NCBI GenBank assembly: GCA_964469565.1
Contig: CAYXZD010000001.1
Coordinates: 372,001 to 436,000, forward strand
From: GCA-2720975 sp964469565
GTDB lineage: Bacteria > Planctomycetota > UBA1135 > GCA-002686595
DNA: 64,000 bases
Direction: 5' to 3'
The position numbers and the translations under genes are program-made. Below are positions 26,921-36,554 of this stretch, piece by piece. Each line of letters begins with the position of its first letter. Within the stretch, counting starts at the first letter, position 1. The notes under the pieces were generated by a model. That model was not told where the DNA came from and searched no databases. It saw nothing but the letters and a program-made list of their open reading frames with translations.

Positions 26921-27130
26921 TTAGTCTTGGCGGCGAGCCTGGGGGAGTGTGCTATTGACGCTGACCCAAGTGGTCCAATTGCCCGTTGGGCGGCGCCTCA
27001 GGTGCAAGGGGTCAGCCAGCAGCTTGTACCCGATGGCAAAGGGCCCCAGAACGACGAAGTACAGGAGCGTGAGTAGAACACGCGAGAGCATCGACCCAAA
27101 TCGTTCACTGAACTGGAGCAGGGCTTGCAT
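26921..27130 (-). CDS. SxtJ-like small membrane protein
   Basis: A 69-residue protein with one transmembrane segment (SRVLLTLLYFVVLGPFAIGY) followed by KLLADPLHLRRRP. This corresponds to the C-terminal part of SxtJ-type proteins, which accompany carbamoyltransferases. Its stop is two bases before the carbamoyltransferase start. It is shorter than the usual SxtJ family members and may be a reduced form. No known biochemical role; it may anchor the carbamoyltransferase at the membrane. Confidence 0.72.
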   Translation of the reverse strand: MQALLQFSERFGSMLSRVLLTLLYFVVLGPFAIGYKLLADPLHLRRRPTGNWTTWVSVNSTLPQARRQD

Positions 27131-27322
27131 GGATCGGGTTGGGGGTGGACTCGCGCGGGGAGGGGACGTGGCTCGCCTCAGGGAGCAGAGGGGCCTGAAA
27201 GCGTGATGCGCACTGCCCTCATCGGCACATTGGGGGGCGCTCTGAACGCTCGCAAGCCAATTGTGGTGGGCCCCGAGGGAGGGGGATGTCCCAAAACGGA
27301 TCAGGGGGTTCTGGCCGGTGGG
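27131..27322. other. Intergenic region upstream of the carbamoyltransferase cassette
   Basis: 192 bases between the HtrA-like gene's stop and the SxtJ-like start, both minus strand. It should hold the cassette promoter and perhaps an HtrA terminator. No consensus element was recognised. Confidence 0.4.
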
Positions 27323-28696
27323 CTAGCGGACGAGAAGCGTGCCCTCATAGTGCTCGTCATGGGCGTAAGTGCGGTCGCCGTCGTCATCTCTGTAGATCTC
27401 GAGGTCCAAGCGTGTTCCCTTCTCCAGCAGAGAGACGAAGCGGGCCAATTGTTCCATGCTCCGCACTCCCAAAGGATAGGTGCTCCGCCCAATGCGTGCG
27501 TTGACGGAGGGGATCAGATCCCCGGCCTCGAGGCCCATTTGCTCGGCTGGACCCCCTGGAATCACCTTCTCGGCGGTGATCCATGTTCCCCGAGCCATGG
27601 ATGTCTCCCGGGCGGTGAGCCCGAGGCGCTCGAATAGGATGCCATTGTGCTTGTCCCACGGATTGAGTTGGATTGACCTGGCGCCCGTGCCAGCCGTGCG
27701 GATCCTTAGGGTGACCTCATCCTGTGGCTTCAGTTTGAGGGTGGCGTGGAGCCACTGATCTTGTGTCTTGACGTTCTCTCCGGCGAGAGACTCGACCCGA
27801 TCCCCCGGCTTGAGGCCTGCTTGATCTGCAGGACCGTATTCGAAGACCTGCCGTATGCGCAGCGGGAGGTCTGGTTCCAAATCGAAGCCTAGCCAGACTC
27901 TGCGTGCCTCTGGGAATAGAGTCTGGGTCAAGACCGCTTGGACTCGATCTACCGGAATCGCAAAACCAATGTTCTCCGCTGCCGTGTTCATTGCGCTATT
28001 GATGCCGATGAGCTCTCCACGAATGTTGAGAAGCGGGCCGCCTGAGTTGCCCAAATTGATGGATGCGTCGGTTTGGATGAGATCCTTGAAGTGTAAACCC
28101 TGCGCAGGAACAGGTACGTCTCGGTGCAAGCCTGAGATTATCCCTGTAGATACGGTGTGTGTTTGACCGTGGGGGTTTCCGATGGCCACAACACGTTCGC
28201 CCTCCATCAGATCCGTGCTCACTCCCATAGGCACTGTGGGAAAACTGAAGCTTGAAGAATCACCACTGGAGGTGGGAGGCGGATCAATCTTGAGCAGTGC
28301 GAGATCCTCGGAGGCCACAGCGGACACGAGACTTGCGGGGTATGGTCGCGGGTCATCGGCAAAGGAGACCGTGATTCCACGAGCTCCCTTTACGACGTGA
28401 TTGTTCGTAACGATGTAGCCATCTGCGTGTATCAAAACTCCCGAACCACTACTGGCTCCCGTTCGTTCTTGAATACCCCAAAGGCTGCGAACCTGCTGAG
28501 TGGTCTCAGTCTGAATGAAAACGACCGCTGGCTTCACACTGCGTGCAACGAGCACAACTGGGGTGATACGGTCGACCTCGGCCAGGCGTGCGCGGGCTTC
28601 CTCAAGGGACCCAGCGTCGTAGGACTGCTCCGTTTGAGTCGGGAGTTGATTTGGGAGGCTGGCGTACAGGGTGACGAGGAATGGGAGGATGGTCAT
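27323..28696 (-). CDS. HtrA/Deg-type serine protease with two PDZ domains
   Basis: A 457-residue protein. The N-terminal hydrophobic stretch (ILPFLVTLYASL) is a likely signal. The trypsin-like catalytic triad is H100 (VTNNHVV), D131 (SEDLALLKI) and S218 (NLGNSGGPLLN). PDZ1 is ~265-350 (EYGPADQAGLKPGDRV) and PDZ2 ~365-440 (PGGPAEQMGLEAGDLI). The layout matches periplasmic DegP/DegQ quality-control proteases. A potential role in handling envelope or exopolysaccharide proteins is inference. It lies ~225 bases upstream (in its own direction) of the tRNA-Val gene's 3' end. Confidence 0.93.
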   Translation of the reverse strand: MTILPFLVTLYASLPNQLPTQTEQSYDAGSLEEARARLAEVDRITPVVLVARSVKPAVVFIQTETTQQVRSLWGIQERTGASSGSGVLIHADGYIVTNNHVVKGARGITVSFADDPRPYPASLVSAVASEDLALLKIDPPPTSSGDSSSFSFPTVPMGVSTDLMEGERVVAIGNPHGQTHTVSTGIISGLHRDVPVPAQGLHFKDLIQTDASINLGNSGGPLLNIRGELIGINSAMNTAAENIGFAIPVDRVQAVLTQTLFPEARRVWLGFDLEPDLPLRIRQVFEYGPADQAGLKPGDRVESLAGENVKTQDQWLHATLKLKPQDEVTLRIRTAGTGARSIQLNPWDKHNGILFERLGLTARETSMARGTWITAEKVIPGGPAEQMGLEAGDLIPSVNARIGRSTYPLGVRSMEQLARFVSLLEKGTRLDLEIYRDDDGDRTYAHDEHYEGTLLVR

Positions 28697-28922
28697 GGGG
28701 TTGTGGCAAGCACTGATTGGAGACGGTGGAGAGTGGGAGCAGTCTTGCCCCCAGCGTACGCCCGTGTGTCAGGCACGTTTGTATTTGAACTGTTGGCCAT
28801 CGGCATGGGCTTCCCGATGGCTACTTTTTGGCCACTAAGAAGGGGAGGGATACTCCGAAGGTCTGGCCCCTGCGCTCACTCACTGAGGAGGCTGGGTGTT
28901 CCCGCACCAGGCCAGGGGGAGA

Positions 28923-28999
<77 letters not shown>

Positions 29000-29176
29000 A
29001 CAGGGGGGGGAGCAAAATGCTCGTCCCGGGGGGCGCAGAGGATAGGCTGCGAGGGGCCCCCTGCCAACCCTTTCCCTTGGGCTTCCAATGGTTAGACTCT
29101 CAGCCCAATCTACGGGGTCTCTCTCTGGGGAACCCTGGCCCAACCCCCCAACGCATAGAATTCGGAGTCGTTCCCT

Positions 29177-30298
29177 TTGAAGATCGGTGTTCCCAAGGAA
29201 ATCAAGACCCACGAGTATCGAGTGGCATTGACCCCAGCCGGGGTCGAGGAGCTCAGAGACCTCGGGCATGAGGTGTGTGTCGAAGCTGGTGCTGGCGTAG
29301 GGAGCGGGCTTCCCGATGAGCAATACGAGCAGGCTGGCGCGCAATTGCTTGAGGGGCCCGAATCGGTGTGGGAGTCGGCTGAGATGATCATGAAGGTCAA
29401 GGAACCTCAGCCCGTTGAGTGGGGGCGCATGCGCGCTGGCCAGATCCTGTTTACCTACCTTCATCTTGCCGCTGAGCGTGAACTCACCGAAGGCGTGTTG
29501 GCTACGGGTAGTCATTGCTTCGCCTACGAAACACTGCAGGAGTCAGGGCGGCTGCCCTTGCTCGAGCCCATGAGTGAAGTGGCTGGGCGGCTGGCCATTC
29601 AAGCAGGAGCCAAATTCTTAGAGCGACCCGCCGGAGGTAATGGCATTTTGCTGGGTGGCGTGCCAGGCGTTGCCCCAGCGAGAGTTGTCGTGCTTGGAGG
29701 TGGTATCGTGGGAACCAACGCAGCCCGCATGGCCGCAGGGCTCCGCGCTGATGTGACCATTCTCGACATCAATCTCGCTCGCATGCAATACCTTGATGAG
29801 GTGCTGCCAGCCAATTGCACGATGGTCTACAACACCCGCAGTGCCCTGCGCGAACAGCTCGCCCAGGCCGACCTCTTGGTCGGTGCTGTTCTAGTCCCAG
29901 GAGCTGCCGCACCTAAGCTAGTCCGCAGGGAAGATCTCTCATTGATGGGTGCAGGGAGTGTGATTGTGGATGTTGCCGTGGATCAGGGGGGCTGCGTGGA
30001 GACGTGCCAGCCCACGACCCACGAAGAGCCGGTCTTCGTTGTCGATGACGTGGTTCATTACTGCGTAGCCAATATGCCCGGAGCCGTTCCGCGCACTTCC
30101 ACCTTTGCTCTGACGAACGCCACATTGCCCTACGCGAAGCAGTTGGCCCAAGCAGGCGCACAAGGCGTGCTGGAGTCATCCGATGCCATGCGGGGTGCGG
30201 CCAATGCGATCGGTGGCCGGTTGACGTGCCCGGCGGTGGCTGACGCCTTCGGCATGGACTGCCATGATCCATTGGAGGCCTTGAACGTAACCCGCTAG
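29177..30298 (+). CDS. ald: Alanine dehydrogenase
   Basis: A 373-residue protein starting at TTG 29177 (KIGVPKEIKTHEYRVALTPAG is the standard N-terminus). It interconverts L-alanine with pyruvate and ammonia using NAD. MIMKVKEPQ and YLHLAAE carry the substrate-binding Lys and catalytic His; VVVLGGGIVGTNAARMA is the NAD-binding fold. Its length equals that of typical Ald. It lies ~180 bases from the tRNA-Val gene, divergently, and 21 bases before uppP. Confidence 0.96.
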   Translation: MKIGVPKEIKTHEYRVALTPAGVEELRDLGHEVCVEAGAGVGSGLPDEQYEQAGAQLLEGPESVWESAEMIMKVKEPQPVEWGRMRAGQILFTYLHLAAERELTEGVLATGSHCFAYETLQESGRLPLLEPMSEVAGRLAIQAGAKFLERPAGGNGILLGGVPGVAPARVVVLGGGIVGTNAARMAAGLRADVTILDINLARMQYLDEVLPANCTMVYNTRSALREQLAQADLLVGAVLVPGAAAPKLVRREDLSLMGAGSVIVDVAVDQGGCVETCQPTTHEEPVFVVDDVVHYCVANMPGAVPRTSTFALTNATLPYAKQLAQAGAQGVLESSDAMRGAANAIGGRLTCPAVADAFGMDCHDPLEALNVTR

Positions 30299-30319
30299 CT
30301 CCTTCTGGATCTCCGCCCA

Positions 30320-31204
30320 TTGCCCTCCGCCCCTGACCCAACCCTCGGTCCCCTCGGGGTCGTGTTGCTTGCAATCCTGCAGGGGCTTGCTGAGTTCTTG
30401 CCCATCAGTTCCTCGGGACACCTGGTCCTAGCCCGTGCCGCCTGGGGGGTTCGGGAAGCTGGACTGGCCCTTGATATCTCGCTCCACCTAGGGACCCTTG
30501 CTGCGGTTCTTTGGGGGTACCGCCGTGAGGTAGGGGAGATCCTCAATGAACTGCGGCGGGGCAAGGGGCGCATGATTCTCTGGCTTTTCTTGGGGAGCTT
30601 GCCGGCCGCTACCCTTGGACTTGGGTTTCGGCAGGTGTTTCGAAATGCAGCGGAGCTGCCACACTATGCTGCAGGTGGTCTGCTCACCACAGCCGTGATC
30701 CTCTGCGCAGGTGAGTGGGGGCGGCGGAGGAGAGGCCCTCTCAGCGGAGAGCCCTCTGCAGGCCTGGAGCTCGCAACTCCGAACTCCTCGCTCGAAACCT
30801 CTTATGGAGTACCCCGTTGGGGCGATGCTGTCATTATCGGGTTCGCTCAAGCTTTGGCGTTGTTCCCCGGAATTTCACGGTCCGGGAGTACCCTCTCCGC
30901 AGGGCTCTTGCGAGGACTCGACGTCCAGCAGTCCGCGCGCCTCTCCTTCCTTCTGAGCATCCCCGCCATCCTCGGAGCAGCCGTACTCGAGCTGCCCGAT
31001 GCAATGGACCATGGGCTGGGAGGGGTGAATCGGGCGCTGCTGCTTCTGGGCATTGCGGTTGCCGCAGTCACCGGACTGGCCGCACTGCGAACATTGGTAC
31101 TGACTGTGGCGCGCGGTGCATTCCTGTGGTTTGCTGGCTACTGTGCACTCGTCGGCGCTGGGGCGATGGCCTGGTATGGGCTTGCCTCTGCCGCGGCACA
31201 CTAA
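30320..31204 (+). CDS. uppP: Undecaprenyl-diphosphatase
   Basis: A 294-residue polytopic membrane protein. Family motifs are LQGLAEFLPISSSGHL and FPGISRSGST, with about eight hydrophobic segments. It dephosphorylates undecaprenyl diphosphate to recycle the lipid carrier for peptidoglycan and polysaccharide synthesis. The TTG at 30320 is the best start by length. The central soluble loop (about residues 125-160) is longer than in E. coli UppP. It is followed four bases later by gmd, a useful neighbour for surface-glycan production. Confidence 0.94.
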   Translation: MPSAPDPTLGPLGVVLLAILQGLAEFLPISSSGHLVLARAAWGVREAGLALDISLHLGTLAAVLWGYRREVGEILNELRRGKGRMILWLFLGSLPAATLGLGFRQVFRNAAELPHYAAGGLLTTAVILCAGEWGRRRRGPLSGEPSAGLELATPNSSLETSYGVPRWGDAVIIGFAQALALFPGISRSGSTLSAGLLRGLDVQQSARLSFLLSIPAILGAAVLELPDAMDHGLGGVNRALLLLGIAVAAVTGLAALRTLVLTVARGAFLWFAGYCALVGAGAMAWYGLASAAAH

Positions 31205-31208
31205 ATTG

Positions 31209-32297
31209 ATGGAATACTCATCAAAGCAGATCGACCCAAGGTTCATGGAATCGTCCACCACGACCCCCCAGCAGTCCAAACGAGCTCTGATTACCGGGAT
31301 CACCGGGCAGGATGGGAGCTTCCTAGCCCAGTTCTTACTGGAGAAGGGGTACGAGGTCTTTGGGCTTGTGCGGCGCACCAGCGTCTCACGCCTCGACCGC
31401 CTGTCCGGATTCGAAGAGCGCGTCACCCTGTGCCCGGGAGACTTGTTGGATTCTTCGAGCCTGATGAGTGTGTTGGAGACGGCACAGCCCCACGAAGTCT
31501 ACAACCTAGCTGCCCAATCGTTTGTGCCCACATCGTGGAGTGAGCCGGTGGCCACAGCTGAGGTGACCGCCCTAGGGGCCATGCGGCTGCTTGAAGCCGT
31601 TCGCCATGTGTGTCCACAAGCTCGTTTCTACCAAGCTTCGACCTCAGAGATGTTTGGCCAGTCATCGCCACCCCAGTGCGAGCAGACTCCATTCTATCCT
31701 CGATCGCCCTACGGCGTGGCGAAGGTCTATGCTCATTGGGCCACAGTCAATCAGCGTGAGTCCTACGGGCTGTTCGCCGTTTCTGGCATCCTGTTCAACC
31801 ACGAGTCTGAACGCCGTGGGCCAGAATTCGTCACTCGCAAGATCTCGCGGGCTGTGGCGAGGATCTCCCTCGGACTTCAGGACAAGCTTGTGCTTGGGAA
31901 TCTTGATGCCAAGCGGGATTGGGGCTTTGCAGGTGATTATGTGCGTGCCATGTGGCTCATGCTTCAACACGAAAGCCCCCAGGATTTTGTCATTGCTACG
32001 GGTGTTACCCATTCCGTGAGGGAGTTTTGCGCGCTTGCCTTTGAGCAGGTCGGACTTGACTGGAGCGAGCATGTGGAGACTTCAGATGAGTTTCGACGCC
32101 CTGCCGAAGTGGACCGGCTTGTGGGGGATCCCTCGCGGGCCAATCAAATCCTAGACTGGCAGCCCCAGTTGTCGTTTGAAGGTCTTGTCGAGCGGATGGT
32201 TGCTTGGGACGTTCATTGGGCGCGAGGCTCCCAAGCCTTGGCTGAATCAATGGCGAGCTCGCCAACGATTCCGACCCATCGGATTAGCCCAGTTTGA
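31209..32297 (+). CDS. gmd: GDP-mannose 4,6-dehydratase
   Basis: A 362-residue extended SDR from the ATG at 31209 (four bases after uppP). An ATG at 31245 is an alternative. The nucleotide site is ALITGITGQDGSFLAQFLL; the catalytic region is STSEMFG, and Tyr-Lys in SPYGVAKVYAHW; LGNLDAKRDWGFAGDYVRAMW is diagnostic for GMD. It converts GDP-mannose to GDP-4-keto-6-deoxymannose, precursor of GDP-fucose, GDP-rhamnose or GDP-perosamine. No Fcl/RmD partner is adjacent. Confidence 0.94.
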   Translation: MEYSSKQIDPRFMESSTTTPQQSKRALITGITGQDGSFLAQFLLEKGYEVFGLVRRTSVSRLDRLSGFEERVTLCPGDLLDSSSLMSVLETAQPHEVYNLAAQSFVPTSWSEPVATAEVTALGAMRLLEAVRHVCPQARFYQASTSEMFGQSSPPQCEQTPFYPRSPYGVAKVYAHWATVNQRESYGLFAVSGILFNHESERRGPEFVTRKISRAVARISLGLQDKLVLGNLDAKRDWGFAGDYVRAMWLMLQHESPQDFVIATGVTHSVREFCALAFEQVGLDWSEHVETSDEFRRPAEVDRLVGDPSRANQILDWQPQLSFEGLVERMVAWDVHWARGSQALAESMASSPTIPTHRISPV

Positions 32298-32345
32298 CGG
32301 AGGCGCCCGACATTGGGGCCAAATCGCTGGCCATTCGGTAGGGTT

Positions 32346-33353
32346 CTAGGGGACTTGTTGGTAGCGCTTCAATGCGGGCAAAAGGTGGTGCCCCGGGCAT
32401 TGGGTCGCCTTCCAATGGGAGTGGCCAACCACGTGGGTGTTCCCGATTCCATAGCTTTGCTGCAGGGCGGCGATAAGATTGTGAAGCGCGGCCTTTGAAG
32501 CACTGGTCGGGCGCTCGTACTCGAAGTTTCCCAGCAGGCAAATGCCGATGTTGCCGAGGTTGTTTTCCCCGTGTGCATGGGCTCCCCTCCAAGCTAAGGA
32601 TCGCCCCTCATATACGTGTCCGTCCCTGTCTATGAGAAAGTGGTACCCCACGTCTCCATAGCCCCGTCCTCGCACGTGCGAAGTTTGAATCCGGAGGACT
32701 TCACTACGCCCCTGAGATCTGGGAATGCTCGAAGTCGAATCAATCTCCATCGCTGAATGGTGGACGGTGATCCACTCCCAAGGGCCTTGATGGGCATCCA
32801 TCTTGGATGGCTGGCTTGGGGCTGCATTCCATGCGGAACGGTAGATGAGACCGGGGAAAGTAAAGGTTCCTCGGTGTTCTAAACGCAGGTTGGCACGGGC
32901 TCGGCTGGCCTGTGGACTCCTTGGCAAGGTGTGATCGAGTACCCACTGATATTCCGCTTGCCATTCGTGTGGGGCGGCGGATCCCAATTGCAGCGCTTCA
33001 CCTAATCGTAGGTGCGCTTCTACCTCCCAGTAGCTAGCCACCTGCCCGCTCGGCCTGGGGTGTACGCGAAGCCAGCGACGAAGGACGGGCACGAGGTTGG
33101 CCCCCCTGAGAGCACCCTCGGGGCGATCGGGATTGGCCCATGCGGGTTGAGCGTTGGGTGAGTGAAGCGCAGGGACAGGGGGGCGAGGACCCAGCATAGG
33201 GCCATGCCCCCGCGTGGCACCGCAACTACTGAGGAGTGCCAGACTCAGTGCTGTGACTGCTAAGCGAGCAGAGCCAGATCGGATCTGTGTTGTGATCCAA
33301 AATGGGAGGCAACCGTCGCCACGTGATTGACCCCTACGACTAACATCCGCCAT
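32346..33353 (-). CDS. Lipoprotein with N-acetylmuramoyl-L-alanine amidase (PGRP/amidase_2) domain
   Basis: A 335-residue protein from the ATG at 33353, chosen for its GGGGAG ribosome site seven bases upstream. After a ~25-residue basic leader, LAVTALSLALLSSCG is a lipoprotein signal with lipobox LSSC. The amidase domain occupies about residues 185-330: ITVHHSAMEI, GYHFLIDRDGHVYEGR, and HSHWKATQCPGHH supply the zinc ligands (two His and a Cys). It hydrolyses the amide bond between muramic acid and the peptide of peptidoglycan. Convergent with gmd. Confidence 0.88.
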   Translation of the reverse strand: MADVSRRGQSRGDGCLPFWITTQIRSGSARLAVTALSLALLSSCGATRGHGPMLGPRPPVPALHSPNAQPAWANPDRPEGALRGANLVPVLRRWLRVHPRPSGQVASYWEVEAHLRLGEALQLGSAAPHEWQAEYQWVLDHTLPRSPQASRARANLRLEHRGTFTFPGLIYRSAWNAAPSQPSKMDAHQGPWEWITVHHSAMEIDSTSSIPRSQGRSEVLRIQTSHVRGRGYGDVGYHFLIDRDGHVYEGRSLAWRGAHAHGENNLGNIGICLLGNFEYERPTSASKAALHNLIAALQQSYGIGNTHVVGHSHWKATQCPGHHLLPALKRYQQVP

Positions 33354-33360
33354 GAGTATT

Positions 33361-33366
33361 CTCCCC
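33361..33366 (-). promoter_or_regulatory. Ribosome-binding site fixing the amidase lipoprotein start
   Basis: GGGGAG on the minus strand, seven bases before ATG 33353. It supports this start over an in-frame upstream codon at 33392. Confidence 0.75.
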
Positions 33367-33533
33367 TTGTGCCATTCGATGCCCCTCCCCATGGGGTCTA
33401 TTGCTACAGAACCGCTCGCCCCAGAGCAAATATCCTGTGGATTATCTCCCTTGGCCTAGGGGGGCTCCGCGTGGCAATCTGGGGGCCCATCACCGAGGCG
33501 TGGATCATGTCCTGAGTTCTCGGCCCCACCTCC

Positions 33534-36500
33534 ATGCGCCATTTTACCTTTCTTTGTGTCCTTGCCTCGGTTTCCACAGCCAGTCTGCTGGGCAGCTCCC
33601 GAGTCCAAGACGACTTGGCGGCCATTCTGGCTCAGGAGCGGGCAGAGGCCGATGGCTTGCGCCGCCGCGGACGCCTCTCGGCGGCCCGCAGACTGCTCGA
33701 AGACATCCTTGCGGATGACGAGAATGACGCGGGGGCCCTGCGGATCCTCGCTCTTTGCCGATTGGATGCAGGACATTACTCGAGGGCGCTGGCTCACTCC
33801 CATGCGGCCCTCGCGGCAGCCTTGGCAGCCGAGGATCGAGTGCCGGGTCAGTTGGCTCGCTGTGCTGTGACTCAGGCCAGAATCCTGAGAGAGCTAGGCC
33901 GCAATCGGGAGGCGCTTGAAGTCTTGCTGGATCCGTCTGGGGGCAAATCCGACTTGGATCTGCCAGTCGTCTCTCCAGCCCATTCGGCTGAACAGGGCCT
34001 CGCCCTGGGTGAAGCGCTCCTAGCTACAGGTGACAGGGAAGCAGCTCATCGGGTCTTTGAAGAGAGTCTCCATGTGCGCCGCGACGCGCATTGGACCGAA
34101 CACCTTGCCGCGGGTCGAAGCGCGCATCGGTTGGGGCGCCTCACCCTTGCATCGAAGTCCTTGGTCCTTGCAGAGCGGGTGGCTGAGTCGGGAACCGGTC
34201 CAGAGGCAGATGTTTTGAGCGCCCTCGCAGACGTGTACTATGAGAGTGAGCGCGAAGTAGAGGCCCAGGGCAAGCGTTCCGCAGCGGACTTGTACCGCAT
34301 GGCACTTGAAGTCCACCCGAATCACCCTGGGGCCCTCTTGGGCTTGTTTGAGTTGCACCGTTACAACCGGCGTCGGGTGAGCCGATCTCCGGAGGATATT
34401 CTGGCACAACTGCTCGGGGCGATCCCCGATTCACTGCCGGGGCGTGTGGCGAAAATATCGGCGGACCTTACCGACGGCCGTTTGAAAGCAGCCCGCAGTG
34501 ACCTTGAGTGGTTGAAGGGGCAGGCTCCTAACCGCCGTGATGGTCGCATCCTGCGTGCGGCCCTGGCTTGGATCGAGCATGACCGTGATCGTTGCGCTAG
34601 CTTGCTCAGGGCACTGCAGGAGGAGGACCCTGAGGACAGCGCCCCGGAGCGACAAATAGGATTCTACTTAGTTGCCCTGTATCGCTTCTCAGAGGCTTTA
34701 CCGTTCTTGCAGTCAGCGGTGGGGCGTGACTCTGGGGACTGGGAGGCCTTGCGCTTGTTGGGTCAAGCACTCGCCAATACGGGGCGTGAGGATGAAGCCG
34801 CTGAGGCCCTTGAAAAGGCAGAGCAAGCTGCAGGAGGGCGGCAAGATGCCCTGCGCAAGAATCTACGCATGGTGTTGGGACGCATGAAGCGTGAGCAGGT
34901 CATTGAGGTTCATGGCCCACTTGAGTTTGCCTGGCGTCCTGATGCGGCGGATGTTTTGCGGACCTACTTGGTGCCATTCTACTTGGCTGCCCGTGAAGAT
35001 CTCTCCAGCCGTTACGGGCACACGGCCGGGACAACACGCATTGAGGTGTTTCGGGCACACAAGGATTTTTCTGTCCGGTCCGTCGGTTTCGAGGGATTCC
35101 CTGCCCTGGGAGTGTGTTTTGGCCCGGTCGTGACCGCGCTCTCTCCCCTGTCTGAAATGCGCGGCAGGTTTTCGTGGGCCCGTACGGGGTTTCACGAGTT
35201 CAGCCACGTCGTTCACTTGGGACTGAGCCATAATCGCTGCCCGCGATGGATTACCGAGGGCCTCGCCACGTGGGAAGAAGTGCGCCTCAACCCAGCGTGG
35301 ACGCGCAATATGCGGCGGGAGTTGCTCGATTCCAGGGCCAATGGACGGCTGATTCCCGTGCGCGAGCTCAATCGCGCATTCCGGGGGCCGCGCATTCTCT
35401 TTGGGTACTACCAGGGCGGATTGTTGTGCGAGATGCTCATTGATGCCCATGGCTTCAATCCGATGATTCGTTTGCTAGCACAGTTCGACTCGGGTGCCGA
35501 TCTTGACCAAGCCTTTGAGCGAGTATTTGAGCTCACTCCGGAACAGGTTGACCGAGATTTTGAGGACTTTGTGGATGCCAAACTTGCGGGTCTGATCCTG
35601 GAACCCCGCTGGCAGCCGGAGTGGGTCGTGCGAAAACGACTCCAGCTTGGGCGTAAGGTCCCCGAGCAGGGGGTGGAGCTGTGGCGAGAGGGGTGGATTG
35701 ATGTTGCCTTTGGTAGTTGGCAGCGGCAGAAACGCACAGATGCACTTGAGGCCCTGCGGCTCGCAGGTCTCGCTGGACCCGAGGGCCACCGCGCCCTCGC
35801 CTTGCGAGGTGAGATGGCTCTAGAATCTCGAGACGTGCAAGGGGCCCAGTCGTTCCTAGAGCAGTCCATTGAGGCTGGAGGCCGTGACTATCGAGCCCTG
35901 ATGGGGCTTGCCACCCTGCTGGCTAGTTCGGGCAAGCCCTCACAGGCTGAACGCTACTGGTTGATGGCTGAACAGTCGTTTCCCGGTTACGACGCTGCCA
36001 ATCTGAGCGCAGAACGGGACTTAGCCAAGTACTACGGTTCAACGGACCAGCCAGCCCTTGCGGCACAAGCCCTAGAGCGCTGGTTGGCTTGGAATGCCGA
36101 CGCCTACCCTGAACGCTTAGAAGTAGCCCATTACTATTGTGAAGTTCTTCAGCATGGCCGTGCAGCCAAACTGTATGAGCAAGCCAATGAGGTCGATCCC
36201 TTTCGTAGGGATCTTCACCTCGCATGGGGAAGTAGCCTTGCCGAGCTGGAGCGCTGGGAAGAAGCCTTACGGGAGTACTCGGTGGCCATTCTCGTTCCTG
36301 CCGATCTCGACTTGGATCATCAGCGCTATATCGGGCCCCCCGCCGGATTGCCCCATGGTGCTGATGCAGAACGCTTGCACCCTCAATTGGCGCGTGGCTT
36401 GCCCCCGGAGCACCTAGAGGGTATCCCGTTGACCCCCGACGAGATTGCTGATATCCGTTTGCAACAGGCTCGTTGTGCTCGGGCACTAGGCCGGGAAGAA

Positions 36501-36554
36501 CAGGCCGTTCAATGGGAAACTGAAGGGCTGCGTCTGCGCGGAGAGGACTCCTGA
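33534..36554 (+). CDS. TPR-repeat protein with MA-clan zinc metallopeptidase domain
   Basis: A 1006-residue exported protein. N-terminal signal-like segment (FTFLCVLASVSTASLL). Residues ~25-480 are TPR-type helix pairs (EALEVLL, DREAAHRVFEESL, AAEALEKAEQA). The peptidase part centres on H554-E-F-S-H558 with E575 in RWITEGLA, a gluzincin (HExxH...E) arrangement. TPR repeats resume from ~725 to the C-terminus. TPR-flanked peptidases of this type are frequent in planctomycetes and other diderms; the substrate is unknown. TGATG overlap with the next gene. Confidence 0.87.
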   Translation: MRHFTFLCVLASVSTASLLGSSRVQDDLAAILAQERAEADGLRRRGRLSAARRLLEDILADDENDAGALRILALCRLDAGHYSRALAHSHAALAAALAAEDRVPGQLARCAVTQARILRELGRNREALEVLLDPSGGKSDLDLPVVSPAHSAEQGLALGEALLATGDREAAHRVFEESLHVRRDAHWTEHLAAGRSAHRLGRLTLASKSLVLAERVAESGTGPEADVLSALADVYYESEREVEAQGKRSAADLYRMALEVHPNHPGALLGLFELHRYNRRRVSRSPEDILAQLLGAIPDSLPGRVAKISADLTDGRLKAARSDLEWLKGQAPNRRDGRILRAALAWIEHDRDRCASLLRALQEEDPEDSAPERQIGFYLVALYRFSEALPFLQSAVGRDSGDWEALRLLGQALANTGREDEAAEALEKAEQAAGGRQDALRKNLRMVLGRMKREQVIEVHGPLEFAWRPDAADVLRTYLVPFYLAAREDLSSRYGHTAGTTRIEVFRAHKDFSVRSVGFEGFPALGVCFGPVVTALSPLSEMRGRFSWARTGFHEFSHVVHLGLSHNRCPRWITEGLATWEEVRLNPAWTRNMRRELLDSRANGRLIPVRELNRAFRGPRILFGYYQGGLLCEMLIDAHGFNPMIRLLAQFDSGADLDQAFERVFELTPEQVDRDFEDFVDAKLAGLILEPRWQPEWVVRKRLQLGRKVPEQGVELWREGWIDVAFGSWQRQKRTDALEALRLAGLAGPEGHRALALRGEMALESRDVQGAQSFLEQSIEAGGRDYRALMGLATLLASSGKPSQAERYWLMAEQSFPGYDAANLSAERDLAKYYGSTDQPALAAQALERWLAWNADAYPERLEVAHYYCEVLQHGRAAKLYEQANEVDPFRRDLHLAWGSSLAELERWEEALREYSVAILVPADLDLDHQRYIGPPAGLPHGADAERLHPQLARGLPPEHLEGIPLTPDEIADIRLQQARCARALGREEQAVQWETEGLRLRGEDS

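Noticed and set aside
27125..27637. Plus-strand open frame opposite the HtrA gene and its downstream gap
   Set aside because: It runs against the catalytic region of the protease gene, with no recognisable protein features.
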